The position numbers and the translations under genes are program-made. 64,000 nucleotides of DNA from a virus. How positions within the stretch are numbered: the first letter of the stretch is position 1; each line of letters opens with the position of its first letter. Below, piece by piece: positions 17,040 through 26,007 of this stretch. Location of the stretch: the IMG/VR virus record IMGVR_UViG_3300033156_000587, positions 1 through 64,000 of that record; one strand, 5' to 3'. The notes below the pieces were generated by a model that saw nothing but the letters and a program-made list of their open reading frames with translations, ran no database searches and was not told the origin of the DNA.

Positions 17040-19472
17040 TCAGAGGACTAATTGAGCTTCCAGCTCTTTAAAAGCTTCGAGAACCGCCTCGTAGGCAGCC
17101 TCCCTCGCGGACTCTGGAGTGCCGCCCGAAATGTAGACGTTCACGTTATAAGTCGGCCCGGACGGAGCGGTAGCGTAAGCCGGAACCGGTTGTAAGGCCA
17201 TGCCACGAATCAAGGATCGGAGCTCACGGAACGCGTCGGTCACCCCTCGCACTGAGGTTTCAAATGGCGAGGGGCTTCCAGGCTGGAAGGGACCAAGCTT
17301 CGCACCCTTTAGAAGCCCCATCCTCGCGATAATGCCACCAAGTGCTTCTACTAAATCGCCCGCGAGCCCTGCTAAGCCGGAAAGCATTTCCTCGAATTTC
17401 TTTCCCGGGTCCTCAACGAAGTCCTTTATGCCTTTGACGACGTTCTCGATCGCCTTTGCAACCTTCTCTAACCAATCCGCGAGCCTCTTTGCGAGCGTCA
17501 AGCTTGGAAACAGGCGTCGGATCAGGAGTGCCAAGGAGCTAGCGAAGTTCGAAGCCATTTCGCCAACAAAAATGAAGCCTTCTAGAAGTAATCCTAGAGC
17601 ACCCCGAAGCCGATCCGCGGCGGTTGCGCCCTCGAACAATCGCAAGAAATGTAGCGCAACTCTCTGCATGTGCTCGCCAACCATTTGGCCAAATTGGCCA
17701 ATGATGTCTGCTAAGGTCCAGACAGAGAACCCAACCCAGAAAAGAGCCTGTTCGCCGACCGTCTTAAACCAGAGAATCCAAGACGCAATCTTGATGATGT
17801 GCTGGGCCATTTTCTGCTTGTTGACTTTCCACTGGTAGTTGAGCCAACCGATGATGGCCCCTAAGGCGAGCATCGCTGCAATTCCGAGCGGAATATTGCC
17901 CGTGATTAACGCGATCAGCCCGCCTATGATCGCCCCCCAAAACGCGCCTTTGATCGCAGAATCCACCTTTTCCCAGCTCTCGTTGAACCGTTCTAAAGCG
18001 CTAGATGCCTGCTCGCTCTGCTCCGGCGTCTTCCCGAACAGCAAGCCGATGACTGTACCGACTTGGTCTGCGATATCGGAGATGGTCCCTTTTAGGTTTT
18101 CCCAGAACTTGAGGATCTCCCCCGCGTTCTCTGGGAGGAGCCCCTTTATGAAATCGAAGAAAAGTTGTTTGATAGTCTCAAACGGGTTCTCGGATTCCCG
18201 AATCTTGTCTAGAATCTCCTTTAGCCTGTCGCGGACAGACTCCAATTTGCTTGCTACCGCCTTTCCCTTTTCTTTGAGTTTGTCGAAGATGCCAATTTCA
18301 AGCGCGAAATCTCTGATAGTCTTAAGCATGTCACCTAGGACATCCAAGATAGGCGAGAAGAACTCATACACTCCCAGCCGGAGCATCTCTTTAAGGGAGT
18401 TAATCAGGATCGGGAACGTGCCCGACATTTGTTCTGCGGCCTGAGACGTGAGCGAGAAATAGCCCTGAAGTGTTTCAAAGACCAGTTCAGCGGGGATTGC
18501 GCCCTGTTCGACGAGTTTCATGACTTCTTCGCGGGACTTGCCGAGCTTGTCAGCGAGGAGATCCAGGATTGGGATGTTAACGTTCGCCAACTGGTAAATC
18601 TCCTGAGCCGCGAGTCGGCCACGGGAGGCGATGTCGCCCATGACCTTGACCATGCGTTTCATCTCGGGCTCAGTCTTACCCGTGGCGACTGCGAAGTCTA
18701 CCATGCCGGGGACGAGCTCCTTGAGCGTCTCCAGCGGCATACCGACCGCGAAGCCATATTGGTACGCCGACGCAATTACACTGGCAGGTACGCCGCGCAT
18801 AATCGCGAGCTTCCGGGTTTCGTCCCAGACCGCGGCCACGTCTTCTTGGACTAGGCTCAGGGCCTCGGAGTAAGACGTCGTTGGTTTCATGACTCGCTTA
18901 GTGATCGCGATCTGCTTGCCTTCCAGCGCATTTAGTCGGGCCAGCTCGGCCTCGGCCTCTTGGAGTTTCTGGGTCAGGACCTCCTGCTGAACCTGCATCT
19001 TTTCGAGACGGGCTTGGGCCGTCTTCGTCGCGAGCCCTTGCTCGGTCCACTTATTTTTCATTTCCCAGACACGCTGGGCCTGCTCCTGCATCCGGGCGTT
19101 GAGCAGATTAAGGTCAGCGCGATATTGTTTGATCTGAGTGCGGAGTTTCTCACGCCTTTCGAGCTCCTCTTTCGTAAGCCGCCTGATCTTCGTTCCAACC
19201 TTAACCTCTTCCCACTGCGCGGATGTATACATTTTCTGCACGGCAAGAAGCGCGGTCATGCCGCGCTCGACCAGCATGTAGGAGCTGGCGATATCGATAC
19301 CGGCGCGGGCAAGGCCAATCGCGCTCTTAATACCGCGTTCCATCATGCGCGCAACCGCCACACCCGCAGCAACTTCTCCCACGCGCTGCAAACTTCCCGC
19401 GATACCGCGTAAGACGCTGGAGGCCTTATCTCTTGCAATAACCTCGATTACAGCCGTCGCTCGAGGACTCAT
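17040..19472 (-). CDS. Tape measure protein
   Basis: 810 residues. It begins with a small-residue helical region, has a long coiled coil (~95-205), a PASVIASAYQYGFAVGM / MKRMVKVMGDIASRG / ANVNIPILDLLADKLG block typical of tape-measure N-terminal domains, then several hydrophobic segments (~520-640) and amphipathic helices. Tape-measure proteins set tail length and are ejected into the host envelope. Its ATG overlaps the stop of the frameshifted chaperone frame, as expected for the order chaperone-chaperone-tape measure. Confidence 0.9.
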   Translation of the reverse strand: MSPRATAVIEVIARDKASSVLRGIAGSLQRVGEVAAGVAVARMMERGIKSAIGLARAGIDIASSYMLVERGMTALLAVQKMYTSAQWEEVKVGTKIRRLTKEELERREKLRTQIKQYRADLNLLNARMQEQAQRVWEMKNKWTEQGLATKTAQARLEKMQVQQEVLTQKLQEAEAELARLNALEGKQIAITKRVMKPTTSYSEALSLVQEDVAAVWDETRKLAIMRGVPASVIASAYQYGFAVGMPLETLKELVPGMVDFAVATGKTEPEMKRMVKVMGDIASRGRLAAQEIYQLANVNIPILDLLADKLGKSREEVMKLVEQGAIPAELVFETLQGYFSLTSQAAEQMSGTFPILINSLKEMLRLGVYEFFSPILDVLGDMLKTIRDFALEIGIFDKLKEKGKAVASKLESVRDRLKEILDKIRESENPFETIKQLFFDFIKGLLPENAGEILKFWENLKGTISDIADQVGTVIGLLFGKTPEQSEQASSALERFNESWEKVDSAIKGAFWGAIIGGLIALITGNIPLGIAAMLALGAIIGWLNYQWKVNKQKMAQHIIKIASWILWFKTVGEQALFWVGFSVWTLADIIGQFGQMVGEHMQRVALHFLRLFEGATAADRLRGALGLLLEGFIFVGEMASNFASSLALLIRRLFPSLTLAKRLADWLEKVAKAIENVVKGIKDFVEDPGKKFEEMLSGLAGLAGDLVEALGGIIARMGLLKGAKLGPFQPGSPSPFETSVRGVTDAFRELRSLIRGMALQPVPAYATAPSGPTYNVNVYISGGTPESAREAAYEAVLEAFKELEAQLVL

Positions 19473-20004
19473 CGACGTCTCCTAATCCTTGGCCCTATTC
19501 GCTGCTTGGCCTTGATCTCTGACTTCCTGGCTAAAGTGGACTCATATAGGGCTAACGCGGAGAACATGCACAAGAGTTCATCCGCGTCTTCGTCCCGGAG
19601 CTCGCTTGGCTTGATCCCGAATTCCTTGCAGATCTGGGCCTTTACCAAGACCCACGGCGCTGGCGCATTTACCCAGGCCGCGGCAACGATGTCTCTTCGA
19701 GTTTTGGGGTCAGCTTGCCCATCCTGTCGGTGACCTTGTCTACGATCTGAAATAGAAGATCGATAGGCAATTTACGAATCGCCTCAGCGCTCGGTTTTCC
19801 GAGAGACTTTCCTTCCTCGTCCACGAAGTTCCAGTTCTTGATCAAAAATGCGAGCACGGCGTAGACCTTTTCCGGTTCGCCGGATTGCAGGTCATCGAGG
19901 ACACCGACTGGGGGGTTCACCCGCGCGGTGAACTCCCAGCCCTCGTAATCGCCATCCAGTCGGAAAGTTTCCAGCTTGATTGGCATCCTGCGTTTCACGG
20001 TCAT
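19469..20004 (-). CDS. Tail assembly chaperone, -1 frameshift fusion (178 aa)
   Basis: The first chaperone frame (20004 to 19669) and a second frame without its own good start (ending 19469) overlap at a canonical X XXY YYZ heptamer, CCCAAAA, at 19708-19702. A -1 slip there joins 101 codons of the first frame to 77 residues of the second, as in the lambda G/GT pair. The second part (VAAAWVNAPAPWVLVKAQIC..., basic C-terminus) has no upstream ribosome binding site, which supports frameshifting. Chaperones of this kind coat the tape measure before tube assembly. Confidence 0.75.
19669..20004 (-). CDS. Tail assembly chaperone, zero-frame product
   Basis: 111 residues from the ATG at 20004, which overlaps the tail-tube stop (ATGA). 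The fold-like pattern (IKLETFRLDGDYEGWEFTAR, ..DDLQSGEPEKVYAVLAFLI..) fits gpG-type chaperones: an N-terminal beta element followed by helices. It ends shortly after the slippery site. Most ribosomes would make this short form, fewer the fused form. Confidence 0.7.
   Translation of the reverse strand: MTVKRRMPIKLETFRLDGDYEGWEFTARVNPPVGVLDDLQSGEPEKVYAVLAFLIKNWNFVDEEGKSLGKPSAEAIRKLPIDLLFQIVDKVTDRMGKLTPKLEETSLPRPG
19702..19708 (-). promoter_or_regulatory. Programmed -1 ribosomal frameshift site
   Basis: Heptamer CCCAAAA read in the zero frame as C CCA AAA, the classical X XXY YYZ form. It lies within the overlap of the two tail-chaperone frames and both frames are open across it. No stimulatory structure was worked out. 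Confidence 0.7.
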
Positions 20005-20423
20005 GACCACGTCCCCCTCGTAAGAGAGCCGGATCGGGCTACAAAGGTTGCCGAGAACGTGACCGCTTCCTCAAGCTCTACACCGATTTCGTAGGACTGG
20101 AGGATCGCACAGGCGGAATACTGCGTTTTGCCCGAGTCAGATCCACCAGGTCCTAGGAAGATCATGGTAGACCCGCCCAGAATACCGCCCAGGATCTCAT
20201 CGATCTCGCCGGAATCACCACCCCAGAAACCGTCGAAACTGAGCTCCCAGTCTTGGATGCCATCTGGAAGCCGTTCCCGATTGATGTTCCCGAAGGTGGT
20301 CACTTCCGGCGTTTCGGCTTCCCAACTGAGCGAGATCGAGTTACCCCAGCCAGTTATCGACTGACTGGCACCGGTGGAATCCAGGATATAGAGCGAGACA
20401 TTGTTCCCGTTAGACTTCGGCAT
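20001..20423 (-). CDS. Major tail tube protein
   Basis: 140 residues. The beta-rich pattern NNVSLYILDSTGASQSITGW, WEAETPEVTTFGN, WELSFDGFWGG and the C-terminal EEAVTFSATFVARSG match siphovirus tail-tube subunits, which polymerise as hexameric rings around the tape measure. Position just before the chaperone pair is the standard one. GGAGG precedes the ATG. Confidence 0.8.
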   Translation of the reverse strand: MPKSNGNNVSLYILDSTGASQSITGWGNSISLSWEAETPEVTTFGNINRERLPDGIQDWELSFDGFWGGDSGEIDEILGGILGGSTMIFLGPGGSDSGKTQYSACAILQSYEIGVELEEAVTFSATFVARSGSLTRGTWS

Positions 20424-20437
20424 GGTTCACCTCCTTA

Positions 20438-20854
20438 TCAATAGCTCACCGCTGTAATAGAGATTCGGACCGGAACCCAGAGCCTGCCTCTAACCTCGAA
20501 GGCTTCGCCTAGCTCTCGGTCCACTGTGACACTGCTCAATCTGTCTACCGTTCCCTGAAGCGTCGGATCGCTTTCCAGAGACTGAACAGCTTTATCCGTA
20601 ACTTCCAAGATCCGGTTCATCACATCCAGAGGATTCCCGGTATCCATGACGTAAGCCACGACGTCAAATGTCCAGCTCGTCGCGAACTGACCGAACTGGT
20701 GAGGAAACTTCTCGCAGCCGCGTAACTCGACGATCGCGGCCCATTGATCCCTCCGGCCGATGATATCGTAGGTCTTCGAGATCCTGTCTCCCAGCGCCGA
20801 GGCCGCGCTAAGGTTCACGACAATAGCATCGGCAATTTCCTGGGCTGTACTCAT
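20438..20854 (-). CDS. Tail terminator / completion protein
   Basis: 138 residues with a helical N-terminus (AQEIADAIVVNLSAA) followed by alternating strands, the arrangement of gpU/gp17-type tail terminators that cap the tube and bind the neck. Start overlaps the previous stop (ATGA). Assignment rests mainly on gene order between the HK97 gp10-like protein and the tube. Confidence 0.6.
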   Translation of the reverse strand: MSTAQEIADAIVVNLSAASALGDRISKTYDIIGRRDQWAAIVELRGCEKFPHQFGQFATSWTFDVVAYVMDTGNPLDVMNRILEVTDKAVQSLESDPTLQGTVDRLSSVTVDRELGEAFEVRGRLWVPVRISITAVSY

Positions 20855-21327
20855 GGGTCTCTTCTCCGAAATTCTCTCAGAACAGCCTCCGCGATAGTAT
20901 CAGGGCCGCCGAGACGGGCAAGAGCTCGCAAGTGATACGGGTTAGGCCTTGTCCCCGGGTGTTTCTTAACATAGGCGATTGGTCTCTCCAAGCCGGGCCA
21001 CCAGAGCGCCCGTTTCGTTTTCGGGAAGATGGGATGTGGTCTCGTCCCGAGGCGAACGAACTTCCCGTACGATACTCCTTCCGTGATCACGAACCGATCC
21101 TTACCGCGCCAGTCAACTCTAAGAGAATCGCGCAACTTTCCCGTGCGAACTGGGGCCTCCTCTTTCGTGAGATCGAGGAGCTGCCTCGCGGCGTCCTTCG
21201 ATCCCACGTAGAAGAGATCGGGAATGGACGAGTTGAGCCACTGGACTAGGGGTCCGATGTTTCTAGTCCTCGCCCTGATCCCGAAGAGACCACCAACGGC
21301 TCGCTTCAGCTTTGACCAGAATGGCAT
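20851..21327 (-). CDS. HK97 gp10-like head-tail protein
   Basis: 158 residues from the ATG at 21327 (GAGGG upstream); an earlier in-frame start would add an unlikely basic extension overlapping the glycosyltransferase gene. The core LTKEEAPVRTGKLRDSLRV, YGKFVRLGTRPHPIFPKTK and the basic C-terminus are typical of HK97 gp10 family neck proteins. It overlaps the end of the upstream gene by 22 bases. Confidence 0.8.
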   Translation of the reverse strand: MPFWSKLKRAVGGLFGIRARTRNIGPLVQWLNSSIPDLFYVGSKDAARQLLDLTKEEAPVRTGKLRDSLRVDWRGKDRFVITEGVSYGKFVRLGTRPHPIFPKTKRALWWPGLERPIAYVKKHPGTRPNPYHLRALARLGGPDTIAEAVLREFRRRDP

Positions 21328-22430
21328 AATTCCCTCACCCAGCTCGCGACGCGCTTCGTTGACATTCCATCCAAAGGACCGGAGAAGACGGAAAGCGCGT
21401 CTCGGCTTGGCGGCATCCCGCCCAGAGCCAGAGACATTATTTGCTCCCCGCTTGGCTTCTCGAACCAATGGACCCCGTGCATCGGGAACGGAGCAGCGTG
21501 GCAGGCTACAGGTTTCCCAAGGGCTGCCGCCTCGATCACGACGTTGCTCGGGCCAAACGTAATCACGAGGTCTGACGCCGTGAGCACATATGGCAGATGG
21601 GCCGCCGTCACGATCGCTCTAATCTCGGACTCAGCGACTGCCTGTGCGTACCTCTGGCCGTCGGTCTGAGATGGATGTAGCTTCACGATGAGCAAGATCG
21701 GCGTGTTCTTGACCGCTTCCAGGAACTCCAGGAAATGACTGAACGGATCGACCGAAGCCCCTTCCTCGGACGTCTTTTGCGCCCAAGAGGTAGCATAGGT
21801 CACGACTAGCGCGTCAGGCGGGATATGTAGTAACTTCCTGGCCCGCTCCTTTGAGACATTCCATCTTGCAATCCAGTCCCAGCGAGGTGCGCCGGTGATC
21901 TGAATCTCCGAGTCTCCCGTCCGCTCGTGATACCACCGAGCTTGATACGGGCTTGCTGCCGCGATATGGGATGCGGTCACGATATCGTGGATGTCTGATC
22001 CCAAAGGCCCGCGCCAAGGGTGGTCCACATAGACCGCGTGAGGGACATGGACACAAGGGACTCCCCTTGCCCGTGCCCACATGGCTGCAAGCCTCGTCGT
22101 GGGCTCCACATCGTTATGGAGAACCACAACATCGGGTTTTGCCCTGTCCAAGGCGACCACGTTTGGCAGGAAATGCGCAACCCTCGTGATCACAAATCCT
22201 GCAGCCTCGGCGCTCAGGACCGCGCCGTTCATCGACTTTGAAGCCGCGTGAATCCAGGTCCAGATCTCAGGCCAGTCTTCTCGCTGGAAGAACTCCGAGA
22301 TATCCTTTACCGGGAGATCTGCGTCCAGGAGCGCTTTCCCGACGCCTCGGAATAGGGTCACGTATTCATCGGCCCGGATAGCCTTCGCGATTTCCAGGAA
22401 CGCAGGTCCTCCGGAAATCAGGACTCGCAT
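21306..22430 (-). CDS. GT-B glycosyltransferase / CDP-glycerol transferase-like
   Basis: 374 residues with a two-Rossmann GT-B look: N-terminal domain with DVVVLHNDVEPTTRLAAMWA and CVHVPHAVYVDHPW, C-terminal domain with LVVTYATSWAQKTSEEG, LLIVKLHPSQTD and LVITFGPSNVVIEAAALGKP, the last like the nucleotide-sugar site of UDP-GlcNAc epimerase-type and CDP-glycerol glycerophosphotransferase enzymes. It lies in the middle of the head-tail connector genes, reading with them, so it is made late. It may glycosylate a virion protein; the donor is unknown. Confidence 0.65.
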   Translation of the reverse strand: MRVLISGGPAFLEIAKAIRADEYVTLFRGVGKALLDADLPVKDISEFFQREDWPEIWTWIHAASKSMNGAVLSAEAAGFVITRVAHFLPNVVALDRAKPDVVVLHNDVEPTTRLAAMWARARGVPCVHVPHAVYVDHPWRGPLGSDIHDIVTASHIAAASPYQARWYHERTGDSEIQITGAPRWDWIARWNVSKERARKLLHIPPDALVVTYATSWAQKTSEEGASVDPFSHFLEFLEAVKNTPILLIVKLHPSQTDGQRYAQAVAESEIRAIVTAAHLPYVLTASDLVITFGPSNVVIEAAALGKPVACHAAPFPMHGVHWFEKPSGEQIMSLALGGMPPSRDALSVFSGPLDGMSTKRVASWVRELCHSGQS

Positions 22431-22463
22431 ACCAAGCCTCGCTCGTTCAATAATTGTATCAGC

Positions 22464-23696
22464 TCATAACTCAGGCACTTGGCAATGGGAATATCCCGAA
22501 ACTGGGGGAAGGTCTCTAACCACATTTCGGACGACCACAGGACTCCCTTTCGGATCTCGTCCTGGTTCGCGATCCCAATTGACGTAGACGACGCCTGGGA
22601 GCCTTCCTCTTTCGGCTTGCGCGTTCTCTTTGATCCCGCCATAGACCCTCCGGTACGTGTCCAATTGTCGGTCAATGAACCACTGATGGGCAAATTCCCG
22701 GCGCTCCTCGGCAGTACGCTGCTCCGTATCCAAGTTATCGAGGATTTCGGAGATAGCTGAGATCCAGTTGTCCGGGTGATTCCTGATCAACCTGCCCAAG
22801 CCTTGGAGGTCTCGATATGGCTCGCCACTGGTGCCAACCCAAGGGACGCCAGCGAGCAGATACTCCAAGCCCTTGATCCAGGATCGGCGCTGGTCGTAGG
22901 GACCAAATAGCGGCGCTACGCCGATATCGAAGGATCGGACGACTTTAGGCCAGTCATTCGGTGGGACCCCGCGAACCGCGAGCTTTTGGTTCTCCGGAAC
23001 CGGAAGCTGGTCCGCGATCCTGGGGTCGTTACCGCAGATGACCCAGATGACTTCGGGGTATCGCCGGGCAATCACAGCCGCGGCCTCCCTCAGACCAGAG
23101 CCCCACCAGGAATCGTAGTGGGAGACCGATCCGCCCCAGCCGATGACGATCCTTCCCTCCACGCCAAGCCGCTTCTTGACTTCCTCTCGGTTCGGGAGGT
23201 CAATCCACCACTCACGGCGGGCGAAGTTGGGAAGGTAATACCCGGGAACGCAATGTGCCCAGTCGGCGAGAAGCGCCCGGTTCGGTGCCGTAAGTCCGTC
23301 GCAAATTGAGAGCGCTCGCTCTAGCCACATCAGAGCTTCTCCATGGTTCCGCTCATGCCAGAACCTGTGAGCCGGATTGGACCACGGAAGAATGTGGTAG
23401 GCATCGTCCAGGTCAATCGCGACTGGCTTGCCCATGCCCTGCCAATATTGGATCGCGTCAATGGCTTGCTGATTGATGGCGTTCCTCTGGAGGATGATGA
23501 TGTCTGCGGGCGCGAGCCAGTTCTGGACCGCAGGCGAGAGGAATTCGAAAAACCCGGATACGTGGATTAGCTTCGCCTCCCAGCCCTGGGTCCGGTTCAT
23601 CGCGTCTGCGACCGTCTTGCAACGCCACTCGCTACAATTCCACTCGGCTAAGTAGGCGAGTCGGCATAAATGAATACGACTCGCACTGATTATCAC
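22464..23696 (-). CDS. GT4-like glycosyltransferase
   Basis: 410 residues. The central region (residues ~85-105, GKPVAIDLDDAYHILPW) and the C-terminal domain (RIVIGWGGSVSHYD, VIWVICGNDPR, LEYLLAGVPWVGTSGEPYRD) fit GT-B family 4-type transferases. The start is a GTG only one or two bases after a GAGGGG run, so translation may depend on coupling to the connector gene ending at 23703; the exact start is uncertain. With the next gene it forms a two-gene insertion in the head-tail module. Confidence 0.65.
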   Translation of the reverse strand: MIISASRIHLCRLAYLAEWNCSEWRCKTVADAMNRTQGWEAKLIHVSGFFEFLSPAVQNWLAPADIIILQRNAINQQAIDAIQYWQGMGKPVAIDLDDAYHILPWSNPAHRFWHERNHGEALMWLERALSICDGLTAPNRALLADWAHCVPGYYLPNFARREWWIDLPNREEVKKRLGVEGRIVIGWGGSVSHYDSWWGSGLREAAAVIARRYPEVIWVICGNDPRIADQLPVPENQKLAVRGVPPNDWPKVVRSFDIGVAPLFGPYDQRRSWIKGLEYLLAGVPWVGTSGEPYRDLQGLGRLIRNHPDNWISAISEILDNLDTEQRTAEERREFAHQWFIDRQLDTYRRVYGGIKENAQAERGRLPGVVYVNWDREPGRDPKGSPVVVRNVVRDLPPVSGYSHCQVPEL

Positions 23697-23702
23697 CCCC
23701 TC

Positions 23703-24221
23703 TCAAGATGCTGTAATAGTCCAAGACCTAATTGTTCCCGGGTATGCGAACTGCCCTCGCCTGAACCTCGGCGGGACTCGGTCCGTATCTTCGTCCCAAG
23801 TATTCTTGTCAGACTCAGATATACCGCCAGCGTAGAGGACCCGTGTCGCGTTCTTGGATAAGCCCATCGCAGAGAGGTCCATCTTCCGAAGCCTCTCTAG
23901 CTCGTTCCAGAATCTCTCGTCCAGATACTCCGCCCGGGTCCGTTCCTCGGGTGAAAGGGACACGTTCATACGGGAGAGTTCGGCTTGCGCGGCGGCGTAC
24001 AGAGCGTTTAGATGTTTCAGGAACGACCATGCTGCGGTCGCGGACCCGGGCGGAGGGTCGTAACCCCAGCTCTCAAGATGCCCCTCCAGAATCCCACAGC
24101 CAGTGGAGAGCCAAGTCTCCACTTCGGTGTCCGTGGGAGACGTGGAGGGGCCGAAATTGGCTTCTCCTCCTAAGAGCTGAGGGGTCAAGGCCGCGACATC
24201 GGACGCGCTCGCGTAGGCCAT
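23703..24221 (-). CDS. Head-tail connector (gp6-like adaptor)
   Basis: 172 residues. MAYASASDVAALTPQLLGG and the helical core (TEVETWLSTGCGILEGHLESWG) match phage head-tail adaptors, which form a ring under the portal. AAGAGGAGATCC precedes the ATG. Order after the major capsid protein supports the call. Confidence 0.75.
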   Translation of the reverse strand: MAYASASDVAALTPQLLGGEANFGPSTSPTDTEVETWLSTGCGILEGHLESWGYDPPPGSATAAWSFLKHLNALYAAAQAELSRMNVSLSPEERTRAEYLDERFWNELERLRKMDLSAMGLSKNATRVLYAGGISESDKNTWDEDTDRVPPRFRRGQFAYPGTIRSWTITAS

Positions 24222-24233
24222 CAGGATCTCCTC

Positions 24234-24575
24234 TTACGACCAGGCGATATAGCCCAGCGTGAAGGTCGCGCTGGTCGAGATATCGCCACCTGTCGGATTA
24301 AGGAACGATGCCGTGATCGTGTTTGCCGCAGTCACACTAGCCCCAGTGAGCACCATTTGCCCCTGATCGCTCGGCGACAGGACCATTGCGATCAACTCAG
24401 CGTCAGCATCCAAGCCAGAGATGGTAGCCGAATTTGTCACAACGCTGGAGGCCGCAGCGGAAGGGCAGATGACGTCCACGGTCCCGAATAGGAGCTCGGA
24501 CACGTAATCGCCGTCGCGCCCGACTTGGAGACCGCCTTGGGCGAGTGTCTTTCGCCGTTCCTTAGAAACAGGCAT
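24234..24575 (-). CDS. Small capsid-associated protein
   Basis: 113 residues; after a basic N-terminus the rest is a beta-sandwich-like stretch (SGLDADAELIAMVLSPSDQG, TASFLNPTGGDIS, FTLGYIAWS) recurrent in phage head modules. It follows the major capsid protein and two hairpins. A cement or decoration role is plausible but not shown. Confidence 0.55.
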   Translation of the reverse strand: MPVSKERRKTLAQGGLQVGRDGDYVSELLFGTVDVICPSAAASSVVTNSATISGLDADAELIAMVLSPSDQGQMVLTGASVTAANTITASFLNPTGGDISTSATFTLGYIAWS

Positions 24576-24607
24576 GACCCACCTCCTTTCTCTTTCAAAG
24601 GAAAGGG

Positions 24608-24660
24608 CCTGAGACCGCGCGCTCAGGAAGGTCTAACGACCCCCGGTTTCTCGTTAGACC
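24608..24660 (-). terminator. Two adjacent hairpins after the major capsid gene
   Basis: A perfect 10-bp stem (arms 24651-24660 and 24630-24639, 11-base loop) begins at the capsid stop codon, followed by a 6-bp stem (24622-24627 with 24608-24613). There is no U-run, so it could be an attenuator or an RNA-stabilising end that raises capsid expression over downstream genes. Confidence 0.5.
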
Positions 24661-25571
24661 GCGTTATAGATTACCGCACCAGCGTCAGAGGCTGTAATCA
24701 CTTCATCAACGCTGTGTTCAGCCTCGATGACGTCCTGGTGCTCCTGTTCCTCGCGGTAGGTCCGAACCCGGCGGGTCTTCCATTCCAGGATATATCCCGC
24801 AGCGGGCTCCATGAGCGCCGGATTGCGCGGCACGTACCCGATCCAAGCGGCATCACCCCAGATGAACTGTCGGCTCGCAGACTCCCCTTCCTCGGCGGAA
24901 TCGTAGAGAGCCGTACCGATTAGGAGCCGCTCCACGCCGAACAGGGTCTTCGCCTGGTCCGGGGTGATTACGCCAGTCGGGTTCGTGTATTTCAGCCGGT
25001 CCAGCAAATCGGGATGATTCCGCAGGTAGCGCCAGACTTCATAGCTGATGACCATGGTATTGGGCACACGCCCAATCCGCTGGACAACGGCATCCTTTGC
25101 AGCCTCGATATCGCCGATAGGATCAGACGTGTCCTGCGTCCATTGGGTCGCAGGGGAGGCTGCATAGGCCCAGTTCGCGGAACCCGTGACCAAGGCGGCT
25201 ACGCGCCGTTCCTGTGCCCGCAAGAGCTGGTCCGTGACGAACTGCGTGGCTTCCACGTCAGGCTTCAGCGGAGCATCCGCGTTCTCTCGGACCTCGTCAG
25301 GCACGCCCTTCGCGATAGCATAAGTAACGCACACGTAACTCGCCGTGGAGATGGAGTAATCCGCGCGGGCCGCTCGCGTACCGGGAGCCCGGACTTTCAC
25401 CTCATCGCGGAACCACGCTCCCGCGTCGAAGATGTAATAGTAGTCCGATTTCTTCTGGACGTTGAGACGCGGGAAGATGCTTTCCGCGATGTATTCAGGG
25501 TTCCGGTAGGCGATAGAGATCTGTGAGAGAGCTGCGTTTAGATGGACATCATGGACAGTTGGCCTAGGCAT
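24654..25571 (-). CDS. Major capsid protein
   Basis: 305 residues from ATG 25571, which has GGAGGTTGAAG directly upstream; a TTG two codons earlier is less likely. The sequence (AYRNPEYIAESIFPRLNVQK, KSDYYYIFDAGAWFRDE, RAPGTRAARADYS, VPDEVRENADAPL) belongs to a phage capsid family with the HK97-type fold. It lies downstream of the protease, scaffold and decoration genes, the usual order. No cleavable delta domain is obvious; a separate scaffold is present instead. Confidence 0.85.
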   Translation of the reverse strand: MPRPTVHDVHLNAALSQISIAYRNPEYIAESIFPRLNVQKKSDYYYIFDAGAWFRDEVKVRAPGTRAARADYSISTASYVCVTYAIAKGVPDEVRENADAPLKPDVEATQFVTDQLLRAQERRVAALVTGSANWAYAASPATQWTQDTSDPIGDIEAAKDAVVQRIGRVPNTMVISYEVWRYLRNHPDLLDRLKYTNPTGVITPDQAKTLFGVERLLIGTALYDSAEEGESASRQFIWGDAAWIGYVPRNPALMEPAAGYILEWKTRRVRTYREEQEHQDVIEAEHSVDEVITASDAGAVIYNAV

Positions 25572-25583
25572 CTTCAACCTCCT

Positions 25584-25988
25584 TTACGGCGTGTTATCCG
25601 CGGTCTTCAGCGCGGCGGGCAACAGCATGACCTCGATCAGAACACCAGAACCGCTGGACAGGTCCTTGAGTGCGATGCCCGCGACGTTGGAGCCAGTTGC
25701 CAAGACCGCCTGCCCATCGGAACCCGAGGTCACAAAGTCGCCGACGCCGATCGCGGAGGCCGCGTCCGCATAAACTTGGGTCACGCCCAAGATGCGGACT
25801 TGCGCTGCCTCGCCATCCTCGGGATCATTCTGAAGCACGCCAAGTGGGACCGGGCTGGAGGCGCCTGTGGCGGCTCGAACGTATCCCTCGTTGTTGGCGA
25901 GTTCGACGAAATGGTATTGCTTATCAGACAGATCACCCGATGCGGATAGGGTGCCGAAATCCCAGCCCCATCCTGAATAGGTCGCCAT
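25584..25988 (-). CDS. Capsid decoration protein (DUF2190-like)
   Basis: 134 residues. KQYHFVELANNEGYVRAATG, PLGVLQNDPEDGEAAQVRI and VGDFVTSGSDGQAV follow the pattern of DUF2190/gpD-like cement proteins that bind the outside of capsids. Directly upstream of the major capsid gene, with GGAGG before the ATG. Confidence 0.7.
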   Translation of the reverse strand: MATYSGWGWDFGTLSASGDLSDKQYHFVELANNEGYVRAATGASSPVPLGVLQNDPEDGEAAQVRILGVTQVYADAASAIGVGDFVTSGSDGQAVLATGSNVAGIALKDLSSGSGVLIEVMLLPAALKTADNTP

Positions 25989-26007
25989 GACTCACCTCCT
26001 ATGCGTA

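Noticed and set aside
17200-19412. Long plus-strand frames opposite the tape-measure gene
   Set aside because: Shadow frames of a coiled-coil gene with biased codons; no ribosome binding sites and no recognisable domains.
22418-22693. 91-residue minus-strand frame between the glycosyltransferases
   Set aside because: Overlaps the C-terminal coding region of the GT4-like gene in another frame with no start signal.
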